NCBI RefSeq assembly: GCF_040183065.1 | Contig: NC_091117.1 | Span: 114,839,226-114,903,225 of the forward strand | Direction of reading: 5' to 3' | From: Periplaneta americana | Lineage: Eukaryota > Arthropoda > Insecta > Blattodea > Blattidae | Length of the DNA: 64,000 nt | In this document: in pieces, positions 21,258-32,470 of the stretch | How positions within the stretch are numbered: position 1 is the stretch's first letter | Layout: every line of letters starts with the position of its first letter | Translations under genes and position numbers: made by a program | Notes under the pieces: generated by a model | The model's database searches: none | The model's input: the letters and a program-made list of their open reading frames with translations, nothing else | What the model was told of the DNA's origin: nothing

Positions 21258-23940
21258 CACGTTGACTGCCGTAATGTTATATGTAAGACCATTTTTATGT
21301 GGCCACTAATTTATTTTCTTTTCCTTGTCCAAAGAATGCATTTATGGAAACTTCTGTATTGTAAATTATCTTAATATAACGTTTCATTCTTAGGAATGTT
21401 GATATTTTTTCGTGAGACAAGTAAGTCTCACGCGACCTTTATATCAAGTTTTTTACGTTTCAAGCCGTGTGAGACTAACGTTTCTCACGTCTTTATCTAA
21501 TCCCGCCAAACTTTTATTCCAGCTGGAAATTATTTCTATACATTGTTGGAGCCGTGGACTCTCGTTAGGGTTATTTAGCGTGTCCTACTTGTATCTTGAG
21601 ACGGGTGACAATTGTCCATTATCGAAATATTCGTATGTCATATGAAGAGGAGCAAGCACATATACAAAAGTTATTTGATCAGTATTTATCAGACGACGGA
21701 TTGTCGAGTTTCAGTGATGGATCAACTGATAATTATGTTCCATCATCACATAGCTCGTCTGAGTCAGGAAGTGACCACCAACTTGTAAGAAAGAAATACA
21801 AGGGTACAACCCAAAGGTATGTATCGAATAGTTTGTCAGTATTTGTGGTGCATATCATATATACAGTTGTTGTATAAATGTATATATTTATAGTTTTCAT
21901 ATAATTATATAGTATAGCCCTATATAATACAAAGTCTCAAGTTTTTAGTCTATCTGTGGTTTTATTCTATTTCGAGAACAGCACATCAGAACCAGGGTCT
22001 ACCAGTTGAGGACAGTAATGCTGCTGGATCATCGATTGATCAAGTTATACAGGACTATATAATTGATAGGGCAAAGGTGAAAACTATGGAAATGGCATGA
22101 ACACTGACAATATAAACTGGGGAATAGTCTCAGAAGACAATATGAAGTTATTACAGTGTAAAATGTTGGAGTTGATCCATAAGTCTCTCAGAACTATGCT
22201 GACAAAATGACCATTGATTTCTTCTTGCTTTTCATTGACGATGAAATTATAAATATCTTGGTAACTGAAACAAACAGATACGCATCTCAAAAATTGAACG
22301 ATCCTCTGTTAGCACCTAAACCCAGATTGCGCCAGTGGAAAGAGATCAATTCAGATGAAATGAAGAAATGTATGGGCATTTTGATTTGGATGGGGTTGGT
22401 GAGATAACCAAAGCTGGAAAACTATTGGTCAAGAGAAAGATTTATGACAATTATGTAAAAAAAGTTTATATATCGCAATAGGTTTCAACTTTTCTATGCA
22501 TGTGGCATTTTCATGATAATGAAAATTTGGGGCAAATATCAAAGATTCGGAATTGTCTCCGTTGTTGGAAAAATTGAAAGCAACATATCAAGCAATTATC
22601 GTACCAGAGGAGGAAATATGTATCGATGAAACATTGGTCAAGCTTTTCAAATCATGTATAAAGGGTGGTTATACATATTGTGGCAAAGAAACCAATAGTA
22701 GTGAACCATTACATGTGTGGTGGAAAACTTAGTGAGAGATTTGTTGGGGAAAAGGTTATATATTATTTACGGACAATTATTACATAAGTGTTACTCTGGC
22801 TCACAAACTTCTTTCCCGCAATACTCATTTGACGGGTACTCTCCGAAAAAATCGAAAATGCAAGCCAAATGACGTTGTCCATGCTCAATTGAATAAAGGA
22901 GGCATTATTGCGAGAGAGTGACACAGGTGCCATTGTTTCTAAGTGGAAAGACACACTGGACGTCCTAATGCTCAGTACCAAACATTTAGATGAAACAGTA
23001 ACTGTGCAAAAACATGACAAAGAAATTACACAGCCCAAGGTCATAATTGACTATAATAATTCTAAAGCATTTAGTGACATATCAGATCAATTGAAGGCCT
23101 AGAATACGTCGCTGAAACGTGGTATCAAGTGGTGCCGTAAGCTGGCAATTTTCGATACAAGAATTGTGAACGCCCATATCATATTTTCCACAGTCACAAA
23201 AAATCAAATGAGTGTTACTAGATTCAAAGAAATTGTGTGCGAAGAGTTGCTTGGAATGAAGAATGCTGAGAATTATGAGCAGATTCCAAATGTAAACATT
23301 CCAGAAAACCATGTCTTGCAAGAAACTGATAAGAAAACGCTGTGAGGAGTGCTATAAAAAGAAAGCTAATGTTTCTGGGAGAAAAGAAGCACAGAGAAAA
23401 GCATATAATGTAAGATATTTGTGTATTTCCTGTGGCAATCATTATTGCATTCCTTGCTTTTTCGTAGTAAACCAGTGTACTATGTAAATCACCACTTTTT
23501 ATTTTTTGTGTATTTTGATTTTGTAATTTCTTCCAATAAATTGCGGAGAAAATCTGACACATTTTAATGATACTAGCTCCTTTTCAGGTCGTGTACATTA
23601 GTGTATTATGTAAATCACCAATTTTTTATGCGTTATATGTGTTTTGTCATTGTATTCTTTATTATTAGTAATTTTTTCCAATAAATTGATGTGAAAATCC
23701 AACAAAATTTGCATGACCCTAGCACCTTTTCAGGTCGCGGAAGTTGAAGGCCAAGAACAGCGTCGGTTCCCTCAGGCCAATGCCTCGACATCTACATGCA
23801 ACTCATATGGCTCTGTGCAACCGCTGCTGTATCACGCGGCTCGAAGTAAAAATTTCCCTCTGAGACAATTGATGTCTCACAAGGCCTGCAGGTACAAAAT
23901 TGGTGTGAGACACACCCCTTCTCACACGGCAGTCAACGTG
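21258..23940 (+). mobile_element. piggyBac-family element 2, TTAA-bounded
   Basis: TTAA at 21254-21257 and TTAA at 23941-23944 flank a 2683-bp element. Its 15-bp TIRs are perfect: CACGTTGACTGCCGT at the left and the inverted complement at the right. GTGAGAC/GTCTCAC motifs occur near both ends (21412, 21422, 21465, 23873, 23904), a subterminal repeat pattern. The TTAA target and the internal transposase remnant together identify piggyBac. It is unrelated in sequence to the piggyBac copies at 1272-6950. Confidence 0.95.
21635..23490 (+). pseudogene. piggyBac transposase, family 2, decayed
   Basis: Exon 1 (21635-21816) starts MSYEEEQAHIQKLFDQYLSD and is serine/aspartate-rich, ending AAAG|GTATGT. 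Exon 2 appears to start at 21977, where the phase fits. Downstream: NILVTETNRYASQKLND and MKKCMGILIWMGLVR (22207-22405), then EEEICIDETLVKLFK near 22610, where the D of IDETL is the first catalytic aspartate. The core continues with IDYNNSKAFSDISDQLKA near 23050. The C-terminal cysteine finger is near 23335-23480 (RKRCEECYKK, CISCGNHYCIPCF). Multiple stops and frameshifts inactivate it. Confidence 0.88.
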
Positions 23941-23944
23941 TTAA

Positions 23945-24839
23945 CAACAATCATCTCCCCATCCGCTATAAAATATTCTACACTGAGTTCCACCTCTTTT
24001 TTCTCCAGAAGAAAATCACTGATTGTTGTTATTATATGTTGCTGTTTGTTTGTTGTTGTTTTCTAATCCCAGGCATTTGATAATAGTCATTTGATCTCTC
24101 GCACTCCAATATTTTCCAAAGATACTGTCATGGCCTGCCACTGAAGCATAGCTATTATATTACTATTAATAAAAACAAATAAGTGTGTAGAGATATCATG
24201 TGCGTTCGGGAAAGTGTGTCGTCAGTCAAAAAAGGTTGGGGACCACTAGATTACCTTACAATCTTCCATTTTCCCTTTGTTTTTTGTTTTGCATTAAGTA
24301 ATTTTATTACAATTGTATTTTTTTTTATTCTAGGTAACGAAAGCCAAAATGCGCGAAGTAATTCAGTAATGAGTAAAGTGTAATGAGTGTGGCAGTAGGA
24401 CGCAGGGTAATATGAACAAAGATCAGATCAGTGAGGCTTTAAAGAATATCAGTGATAATAACATGTCCTTAAGGAAACCTGCAGAAAAAGGCAGACTTAG
24501 TTATGGTACTCTACAATAAATATCATAGATTCAAGATGAAGAAATTTGGGGCAAAACTGTATTAAGGTTTGCTGAAGAATGTGATTTTAAGTCTGTTAAG
24601 TTTCTGTATAAGGAATTTCATAAAATAAAAATTTTAACTAATTTTAATAACACAAACTTATTTGTTATTTAATAAATCTCAACCCAACAATTAATCACAA
24701 CTCACAAATTACAATTAGCTAAAAACAGCTTTATTAAAGTTACAATAACCATCTTGCAGTGTCTCCTCGCCTCCTCTACATCTTTGTGCTGTTGTACGGT
24801 GATTGATCTCGCACCACACTGTCATAACAGCTAACAAAA
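23945..24839. other. Non-coding stretch with hAT-end-like motif
   Basis: GGTTGGGGACCACTAG near 24236 reads in reverse as CTAGTGGTCCCCAACC, a typical hAT terminus. I found no partner. At about 24412-24530 a plus-strand stretch (MNKDQISEALKNISDNNMSL) resembles a psq/pogo helix-turn-helix, but stops follow soon. Both calls are weak. Confidence 0.35.
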
Positions 24840-25291
24840 CAAAACAAACTTGAATGTGCCCAGAATAGCATCCTGAAACTCAGAACTGGACCTGTGAAAA
24901 CAACTCCATCTGTAGCTTTATAAATGTACACATAAAACAAGCATACAGTAGAAAAAATCAGGCAGTAAGCAGCATGAACCTTCCTCAAAATTAAATCTCT
25001 ACCAGAATTAATGCGTGCAAAAAAAAATCCCAAAAGACAAAAACTATAAATTATTAAGCTACACATTGAATATTTGAAGAACCTGAACATACCAACACAT
25101 ATAGAACCTATACTACAACCAGTAAATCCCTTACACTACTTACTACACATACAATATGCAACTGGATTTAATACACGAAAGTCAAAAAGAATGAATACAT
25201 GCTGGAATAATCAAACAAATGAAGTTAGATACTATCCAAGAAAGACATCCAACAACAGAATGGCTACACAAATACACAGATAGCTCGTAAT
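24840..25291 (+). pseudogene. Non-LTR retrotransposon, post-RT region (5' part)
   Basis: The stretch LECAQNSILKLRTGPVKTTP (near 24850-24910) matches the region between reverse transcriptase and RNase H in Jockey/I-type elements, where an L-x2-VQN-x2-LR-x2-TG-x3-TTP motif is common. Decayed sequence follows, then a helical segment NIPTHIEPILQPVNPL. At 25266-25285 the frame reaches K-Y-T-D-S-S, equivalent to the YTDGS motif that carries the first RNase H catalytic aspartate. It is interrupted there by the hAT at 25292-29370 and resumes at 29371. Confidence 0.7.
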
Positions 25292-25369
25292 CAGTGAGGG
25301 AAGTGGGAAAAAATCAGAGGCTACCCCAAAGATTTTCTCCTGGCATATCTCAATTTAAAAAGGTGCAGG

Positions 25370-25549
25370 GCTACCCCTCCCTTTACAACATACACATATA
25401 TGATATATGCAATAAATTGTTTTGTTTAGTCAGTAACACGAATCTTTAAAGCTTACGTAGCTACCCCTCCCTTTACAACATACACATATATGATATATGC
25501 AATAAATTGTTTTGTTTAGTCAGTAACACGAATCTTTAAAGCTTACATA
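25370..25549. repeat. 90-bp tandem duplication
   Basis: Two head-to-tail 90-bp units (25370-25459 and 25460-25549), starting GCTACCCCTCCCTTTACAAC. They differ only at one base near the unit end (G/A), so the duplication is young. Confidence 0.95.
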
Positions 25550-27360
25550 GCACATTAAATTTCTTAATAAAATAACTTCAAGTTACTGGTCAGTCTCAGC
25601 TGAACAACCGACCTGATCACATCATGTTAACCAACACGGCACCAAAACTAGCTGACTGATCTTCGAGATGTGACAGCCAAATTTGTACCTACTTCACTGT
25701 ATTTTTAAATATTTATTCAACATTTTAATATTTATCACTATTTTCATTTTCACGTCAAGCTACCATGGGTAACTACTAGTATATGTAATTGTAATTATAA
25801 CAACATGACTTTTTAAAACACAGTAATTATTTATATCAAACATGCTCTGAATTTACTTGTTGTCAACTCATGTCATATGGATCATAATATTACCTACATG
25901 AAGTATCAATAGCATACTGTCAATTTATTTTCAAGTTTCATTTTGTGCTCAAACTTCAACATTTATGATAGAAAGGAATACCATAGGGTGATATCTTGAT
26001 GTATCCTTCAATAACAGAATTTTCAAACATAGTAATTATATAGCACTAAACATATTCATAACCTGCTAGTTTAATTTACGTGTCATACACAATACTTCTA
26101 AGTGAAAATTTAATAATATATGTAATTACTGCACGTTATAATTTTATTTGTGTCTAATATGAACATTATGTAAACAGTTGAGTCAGTGCACGACTAATTA
26201 TAATGTAACATCTATCTAGTCAAGTAGGAACCATGTTTGCTTGTCCGAATATTACTTTATTCTACTTAATTTTCGTAACCAGTATTCAGTATGTATAATA
26301 TGACACTTATGTTGATCTGATGATGGCAAATAATTGCCGAAAACATTAATCCAATCAATAAATGTGACATAGTTAATAATTAAGACTACACATTTCTTGA
26401 TAAGCAAGAAGACGGACCCTATTTAACCTACATTCACCTAACTTAATAAAGCGAACTTCAGATATCTTATGCCAGATAGATGCATGCAGGATGTGTTAGA
26501 AAATTTATTTTCTACTGTCCGTTCCTTAAATCCAATCCTGGATGCAAAATAATTCAAAATTGCAATTCGATTTCTCAGTTTTTCTCAAAAACGAAACATT
26601 AAAATTACGCAGTTTGAGATTCTGAACAATTAATTGAGTTTCTAGGTACAGATGTAAGTAAATCCGAAACAGAAAGGTCTAGTGAAGATGAATGTCAGTA
26701 AAAGGAAATTGACAGAGGCTAAATTGTAATTTAACTGAAAATATAAATAGTGACTTGAGTGAATAACAAGCTCTTTACTATATGTTAAGAACAGTTTTGT
26801 TCAAAATAAAACAAAATAAGTTATATAGTATTTGTGAAAATTGTTTTTCATCTCTGATAACAGGGATGAATCTATAAATTTTATTACACATTAGTCACTC
26901 TCAAGTCGTATAAGGTAGGCCTAATGTCACTTGTATACCCTTGTAAATTCGTATTTGATATAATTCTATATGCAGAAAAATGTGAAATGTTGGTAGAAAA
27001 TGAGTTGAAATTAAAGGATTTGAAGTCTTTATTCATTAACACTTCAACTCATAAGTTCCCAACATGTTATAATATTTTTCAAAAGTCTTAACACTGTATT
27101 TTAGGACTAGAATATATTAATTGTTAAGAAAATTGTCTGTTATAGCAAATGCACTACAACAATCTGCTAAATGTGGCAGTCGAAGTGTTCATATGAGAAT
27201 TGCAGTAGAAATTTGCTGATGTTATCCCTATTGAAATGGACATAACATAAATAATAAAGTGTTATCTGTAATGAGTCATTTCACTATAACAATAATGTTT
27301 ATTAATCCTTGTCTCCTGTATTCAATAAACCCCAACAACATGTATGATATCGCCTTTAAT
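25550..27360. other. hAT interior, non-coding
   Basis: AT-rich sequence without a supported gene. It lies between the tandem duplication and the retrotransposon fragment. Confidence 0.5.
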
Positions 27361-27509
27361 GACCTTCCTTCTAGCATTACTGCTTATGATTCTGTGCCGA
27401 GCAAGGAGTAAATATGGCCGCCGCCGCCGAGAATGCGGTACTCTCTAATAGATACTGCTCTGGTATGAGCGAATCCAGAAATACATATAGAATGTTAGTT
27501 GTGAGACCA

Positions 27510-27672
27510 AAGGGAAAAAGACTTTGGGAAGGCCGAGACATAGATGGGAGGATAATATTAAAATGGATTTGAGGGAGGTGGGATATGATGATAGAGACTG
27601 GATTAATCTTGCTCAGGATAGGGATCAATGGCGGGCTTATGTGAGGGTAGTAATGAACCTCCGGGTTCCTTA
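27510..27672 (+). pseudogene. Non-LTR retrotransposon 3'-terminal coding fragment
   Basis: One open frame reads GKKTLGRPRHRWEDNIKMDL, DWINLAQDRDQWRAYVRVVM and NLRVP, stop. This is the conserved C-terminal tail that I recognise in a widespread insect non-LTR family. A second copy lies inverted at 36185-36275. Only the 3' end is present, as in 5'-truncated insertions. The mariner at 27690 interrupts the sequence 18 bp beyond the stop codon. Confidence 0.7.
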
Positions 27673-27689
27673 AAAGCCATATGTAAATA

Positions 27690-29024
27690 CGAGGTGCATC
27701 CAGAAAGTAAGTTTCCCGATTTTTTCCCCTTGAAAGTAAACGTAATTAGCCTTGTCAATTGCGCATATGTAACAGATCTATGACGTATCAAACATATGCC
27801 AGCCAGACAGGTCCCGCCTGGTGCCAGTAGCGTGGCAGCAGTGGTCCGAAATAGAAGCTCTTATTCCTTCTCCCGCCGCCTGCGAGGTTCGGTCGGTGAT
27901 AAAGTTCTTTAATGCACAAAGCATTGCGCCAATTGAAATTCATCAGCAGCTCTGTCAGGTCTATGGGCCGAACATCATAAGTAAGCAGATGGTGCGTCGC
28001 TGTTGTAGGCAGTTTTCTGAAGGTCGTCAAAGTGTCCATGATGAAGAGCGCAGTGGGCGACCGTCCCTCATCAATGATGGTGTTGAGCTGGTGCGGCAGT
28101 GCATCATGGAGAACCGTCGCTTCACGATTACAGAGCTGAGCAGCCATTTTCCACAGATATCGCGATCCTTGTTGCATGAGATTGTCACTAAGCACCTGCT
28201 GTTCAAAAAAGTGTGTGCCAGGTGGGTGCCGAAAAACCTGACAACTGAACACAAAATGCAATGTTTAGGAGCAGCACTGACATTTCTGCAACGGTATCAC
28301 GATGACGGCGACGAGTTCCTCGACAGGATCGTCACGGGCGATGAGATTTGGATTTCGCACTTCACCCCGGAAACCAAGCAGCAGTCAATGCATTGGCGGC
28401 ATAGTGGATCTCCGATCAGGACGAAATTCAAACAGACGCTGTCAGTACGGAAAGTGATGTGCACGGTGTTCTGGGACAAGAAGGGCATTCTGTTCATTGA
28501 CTTCCTTCCAAGAGGTGAAACAGTGAACGCTGACCGTTACTGTGAAATACTGCGAAAATTGCGATGTGCCATTCAAAACAAGAGGCGTGGAATGCTTACT
28601 GCAGGTGTTGTGCTCCTCCATGACTATGCTTGTCCACATACGGCTTGGCGCACAGCAGCTGTTTTGACGGAATTTGGCTGGGAGTTGTTTGATCAGCCAC
28701 CCTACAGTCCTGATCTTGCTCCCAGCGATTTTCACGTTTTCTTGCACCTCAAGAAATTCCTGTCCTCCGGTGAGCATTTTGGCAATGACGAAGAGTTGAA
28801 GACATCTGTCACACGCTGGTTCCATTCACAGGCAGCAGAGTTCTACGACAGAGGGATACAAAAGTTGATCCCACGATACGACAAGTGTCTCAATTCTGAT
28901 GGTGGCTATGTTGAAAAATAGCTGAAACATTGCTGTACCTGTTGCCAATAAATGTTTTCCTGAAAGTGTGTGTTCTTTTTTTTTTTTTTTTTAAATAGGG
29001 AAACTTACTATTGGATGCGCCTCG
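27690..29024 (+). mobile_element. mariner element, complete length
   Basis: The 1335-bp element is flanked by TA (27688-27689 and 29025-29026). The TIRs begin CGAGGTGCATCCAGAAAGTA at the left and CGAGGCGCATCCAATAGTAA at the right in reverse, about 28 bp with a few differences and one indel. The size is standard for mariner. It sits inside a hAT that sits inside a retrotransposon. Confidence 0.95.
27821..28921 (+). CDS. mariner transposase, uninterrupted frame without ATG start
   Basis: The frame is open for 366 codons. It encodes the N-terminal paired HTH region (IAPIEIHQQLCQVYGPNIIS; SGRPSLINDGVEL) and the DDD catalytic core: VTGDEIWISHF (first D), VVLLHDYACPHTAW (second D) and PPYSPDLAPSDFHVF (third D, mariner-type spacing of about 34). 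Family motif HDNARPH reads HDYACPH here, a double substitution next to the second D. The frame opens at a GTG (27821), and I find no in-frame ATG until about residue 57 (QMVRR). The original start codon therefore seems lost, and activity is doubtful despite the intact length. Confidence 0.9.
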   Translation: MPVAWQQWSEIEALIPSPAACEVRSVIKFFNAQSIAPIEIHQQLCQVYGPNIISKQMVRRCCRQFSEGRQSVHDEERSGRPSLINDGVELVRQCIMENRRFTITELSSHFPQISRSLLHEIVTKHLLFKKVCARWVPKNLTTEHKMQCLGAALTFLQRYHDDGDEFLDRIVTGDEIWISHFTPETKQQSMHWRHSGSPIRTKFKQTLSVRKVMCTVFWDKKGILFIDFLPRGETVNADRYCEILRKLRCAIQNKRRGMLTAGVVLLHDYACPHTAWRTAAVLTEFGWELFDQPPYSPDLAPSDFHVFLHLKKFLSSGEHFGNDEELKTSVTRWFHSQAAEFYDRGIQKLIPRYDKCLNSDGGYVEK

Positions 29025-29370
29025 TAAGTAAACCTGATGACATAGTTACTACATTGGCAACAATGGCAACCACAAGCTACAGACGACAGCCTTCTATACT
29101 TTAAATGCTACTATTGTTAAACACTCCAGGGGTTTATTTATCAAAATAAACGTGTCTAAATACGCATTGAATACAGTTCCAGAAGCCTGTAGTTTAGACC
29201 TACGAAGCAAAGAATAGTACTCTTTGCTGCGAAAGAATATATGAACAGAATTTTACGGATCACATTTTTTCAGTGATGGTATGTCATTTTTCACTAACGG
29301 TATATTTTCTAGCCATAGAAACCAGAGGTGGTATTCCATACCAACACATACCGTCTCACTTCCCTCACTG

Positions 29371-30075
29371 CTCGTAATACACAAAACAGATAAAGCAGGA
29401 GTACATTCAACTTTCTTTTCGCACTAATGTACAGTGGGACAAATTGAAACCAATTCTAATGCAGAAACAGAAGCTATATTTTTTGCCCTAGCACAACTCA
29501 TAATCAGTCAAAAGGAGTTCACCAATGCCATCACTTAAAAGCAGCAATACAGTCAATAACATCAAACAATAATCCTACCACAAAAGCAACACATCAGGGA
29601 AGGGAAAACTAATTAGAATGTTAGAAAATATAGAAAAAAAAATACACATGCAATGGATTCCCTAACATATTTGTCTTCTAGGAAATGACACTGAAGGTGC
29701 AAAAAAAAATACCAAAAAAGAAAATAAATTTCTCAGTCGCCAAAAACTTTCAAGAATATTCACAACAGAGGAAATACAGAGTTACTCAACAAACACTCAA
29801 GAATCAAACAGAAAAGAAAAATGGGCAGACATCAGAAGAACATGGAAAGTCAACTGCACAAAACCAAGAAAAGAAGCTGTTGCTATGTTAAGATCACGAT
29901 TGTCTGGACACTCATGTGATCAAATTAAAAATCTTAAAAACAGAAGAATGCACACTATGCAGACCACAATACACAAAAATGGACCAGAATCACTTGCTGT
30001 GCTGCATCAAACTTACAAATCCACTCCACGGTATGTTACAATTACAGTTATGGTAATTTCCTATCCAAAAATTTA
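29371..30075 (+). pseudogene. Non-LTR retrotransposon RNase H domain (3' part)
   Basis: This continues 24840-25291 beyond the hAT. One frame reads AGVHSTFFSH then ETNSNAETEAIFFALAQLII, with the E of the AE-x-EAI motif that serves RNase H catalysis. Then IHMQWIP and a GND motif resemble the family's W(I/V)P-x-H-x-GN-x2-AD region. A basic linker and a cysteine pair (EECTLCRPQYTKMDQNHLLC) follow near 29945-30010, the usual C-terminal CCHC-like tail. Stops and frame changes are present. The tail ends in AT-rich sequence. Confidence 0.75.
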
Positions 30076-31234
30076 AAATGAAGTTATTTTTGCTGTTTAT
30101 GTGAATTTTTCCACAGTTTAAAACATTTTTAGGCCATTATTACATTGTTTACACCATTCACCTATATTAAAATCCTGACCCTAATTAAGACTATTACATT
30201 GTAATAATTTCTTTTTTAAATTTAATACTTCATATTTCAATTGACTAATTCTCATTCTCTCTTTGATATTCTTTTCTCCTCATGTCTATATCCTCCGTTA
30301 TATTTCTCAGACTTTCTTTGTATTCTAATTCCTTCATTTGCATTTCTTTTTTCATATCCGCTATTCTTTCCACATGTTCTTTCTCCTGCTGCACCAGCAT
30401 TTCTTCAGATCTCTTCTGAACCGTCTGCTGAATTGCGATCATACATTCATCATCCTGAAACAAAGAAATATAAAATACGAACAAGTATGACCTATCAGTT
30501 CTTGTGATATTGTCTTCATATGTGTATACATATACGTATATATACATATGTATGTATGGATATCAGTTTCCTATTATGATAATGAATACACTAAACAATA
30601 TGAGTCAATAGTCTGTCATCATCTTAAATTTTATGAGTTAAATTGATGTTCATTTACATCACATGAATATCAACATGGTAGCCATCAGACTGATAGTTGT
30701 GACTCACTGTGAAATAGTTACCTGAAAAAGCTTCTTTTCTTATTGCACTTTCGTTTTCTTCTTGTGGGAGGTCTAGTTTCATCAACAGGATTCTCTAAAG
30801 TCAAAGAAACGTCTGGAACCTGTAACGATAGCCTTACTTTATTATCTTGTTGCCACCAAATAATTAAAACACTTCAAATACATGGCTTATACTTTTACCT
30901 CAGAAAATGGGTTTAGCTGGCTTCAAGATCCTAGTTCTGCTTCGTTGGTGAATAGCCTCCCAGAGTCTACAACTGTAGTAATATCCTGTATTTAAAAATT
31001 ATGACGATAAAAACAATTGAAGCGGTCAGTGGAATAAGGGCCGAAGTCCAAATTTTGCCGCAAATGGTTTTTTGAGTGCAATTTACTCTTAAAGGCAAGG
31101 CGCACATTATGCACTATTAAAATGACCGATATCCATGCCTGTTATTATATTACAGTGGCTTAAAAATTTCAATCCATGGAACAAGGTCCAATGTCCGGGA
31201 CTTTGGACATAATTGTATTGGCTGAGCTACGAGT

Positions 31235-31605
31235 ATGATTCGGAGAGTGTCTCATAGAGGTGCTGCAGGTGGAAAAGTGGATATCCCAAGTGAATGGATT
31301 GAACTTGTTAAACATCACTTCCAAGTTGTTGAAATGACACACACTATTTTCAAGACTTTGATGGGTATTTCACGCAGTTTTTCAAGAAAAGCGCATCTCA
31401 AAATGGTGAAGTGTTTCAGGTATCAAAATACAAGATTTTCCCATACCATCATTCGCACAAACACCAGGTAGAGGTCAGTAAATTAATGAGCAGAATGGTC
31501 ATGAGCAGCTTCTGTCTCCTTAAGAATAACGTGACTCCCAACCTCAATGTACCACAGCTGTATCATGGGCAGTTACCTGTTAAAAGTGCAAACGTACGTG
31601 ATGTA
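31235..31605 (+). pseudogene. DUF7869/Sola-like transposase, C-terminal fragment
   Basis: The reading begins IPSEWIELVKHHFQVVEMTH and continues FSRKAHLKMVKCFRYQNTRF, then after a frame change NNVTPNLNVPQLYHGQLPVK. These follow the order seen C-terminal to the RGH-x2-L-x-CD motif in the same family (compare 48688-49278). Only this end survives. The N-terminal and catalytic regions are absent, so the element is a deletion derivative. Confidence 0.5.
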
Positions 31606-31608
31606 TCT

Positions 31609-32470
31609 ATTCACTCATTCATTCGTAGTGTTCTGCCCAAGGGCAGGTCTTTCACTGCAAACCCAGCATTCTCCAGTCTTTTCTATTTTCTGCCTTCCTC
31701 TTTGTCTCTTCATATGATCCATATATCTTAATGTCGTCTATCATCTGATATCTTCTTCTGCCCCAAACTCTTCTCTCGTTCACCATTCCTTCCAGAGCAT
31801 CTTTCAGAAGGCAGTTTCTTCTCAACCAGTGAACCAGCCAATTACTTTTTCTCTTTCTGATCAGTTTCAGCATCATTCTTTCGTCACTCATTCTTTCCAA
31901 CACAGCTTCGTTTCTTATTCTCTCTATCCATTTCACATGCTCCATCCTTTTCCATATCCAAATGCTTCTAGTCGCTTCTCTTGACTTCTTCGCAACGTTC
32001 ATGTTTCTGCCCCATAAAATGCTACACTCCACACAAAGCACTTCACTAGTCTCTTCCTTAGTTCTTTCTCCAGAGGTTCGCAGAAGATGCCCCCTTGTCT
32101 ATAAAAAGCTTCCTTTACCATTGCTAATCTCCTTTTAACATTTAGGCAGCAGCTCATGTTACTGCTTATAGTACATCCCAAGTATCTGAAGTGGACACTT
32201 GCTCTACTGCCTCATTTAGAATTTGCAAGTTTACCTTCTTTACTTTTCTTCATATAACCATGGTCTTTGTCTTATTTGCATTAATCTTCATCCCATACTG
32301 CTCACAGCTGTCATTTAGTTCCAGCAGCATAACCCTTAGTATCATCTTCTCCTCTGCTAACAACGCCCCATATCATTAGCAAATCTTATACATTTTATTC
32401 TTTATCCTCCTCCTATCACTCCTCCCATTTATGTATCCAAACACCTGAAATATCTATAAGCGAATGCATA
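31609..32470 (-). mobile_element. Non-LTR retrotransposon 3' fragment (RTE/Jockey-like)
   Basis: On the minus strand the coding stretch includes SIWIWKRMEHVKWIERIRNE, AVLERMSDERMMLKLIRKRK, WLVHWLRRNCLLKDALEGM and RYQMIDDIKIYGSYEETKRK, the conserved C-terminal region of a common insect non-LTR family. The 3' end (left border) is near GTTCTGCCCAAGGGCAGGTC at 31630. The upstream RT part (32180-32370) is frame-broken. It is a 5'-truncated insertion in the DUF7869-like element, right after its coding remnant. Confidence 0.75.

Larger units (their letters stand above)
25292..29370. mobile_element. Long non-autonomous hAT carrying other elements
   Basis: The ends are CAGTGAGGGAAGTGGGA at 25292 and the inverted complement of CAGTGAGGGAAGTGAGA at 29370. 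The 8-bp duplication CTCGTAAT is exact (25284-25291 and 29371-29378). No transposase gene is seen. The interior is AT-rich with a 90-bp tandem duplication, a non-LTR 3' fragment (27510-27672) and a mariner (27690-29024). The insertion lies directly behind the catalytic TDSS motif of the host retrotransposon's RNase H. Confidence 0.92.

Noticed and set aside
24230..24254. GGTTGGGGACCACTAG as the right end of the ZBED5-like hAT
   Set aside because: The terminus looks like hAT, but I found no matching left end near 20300, so the element cannot be bounded.
25370..25549. CRISPR-like array
   Set aside because: Only two contiguous 90-bp units without spacers in a eukaryotic transposon.
27788..28825. 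Minus-strand ORFs opposite the mariner gene
   Set aside because: Shadow frames of the transposase on the other strand.
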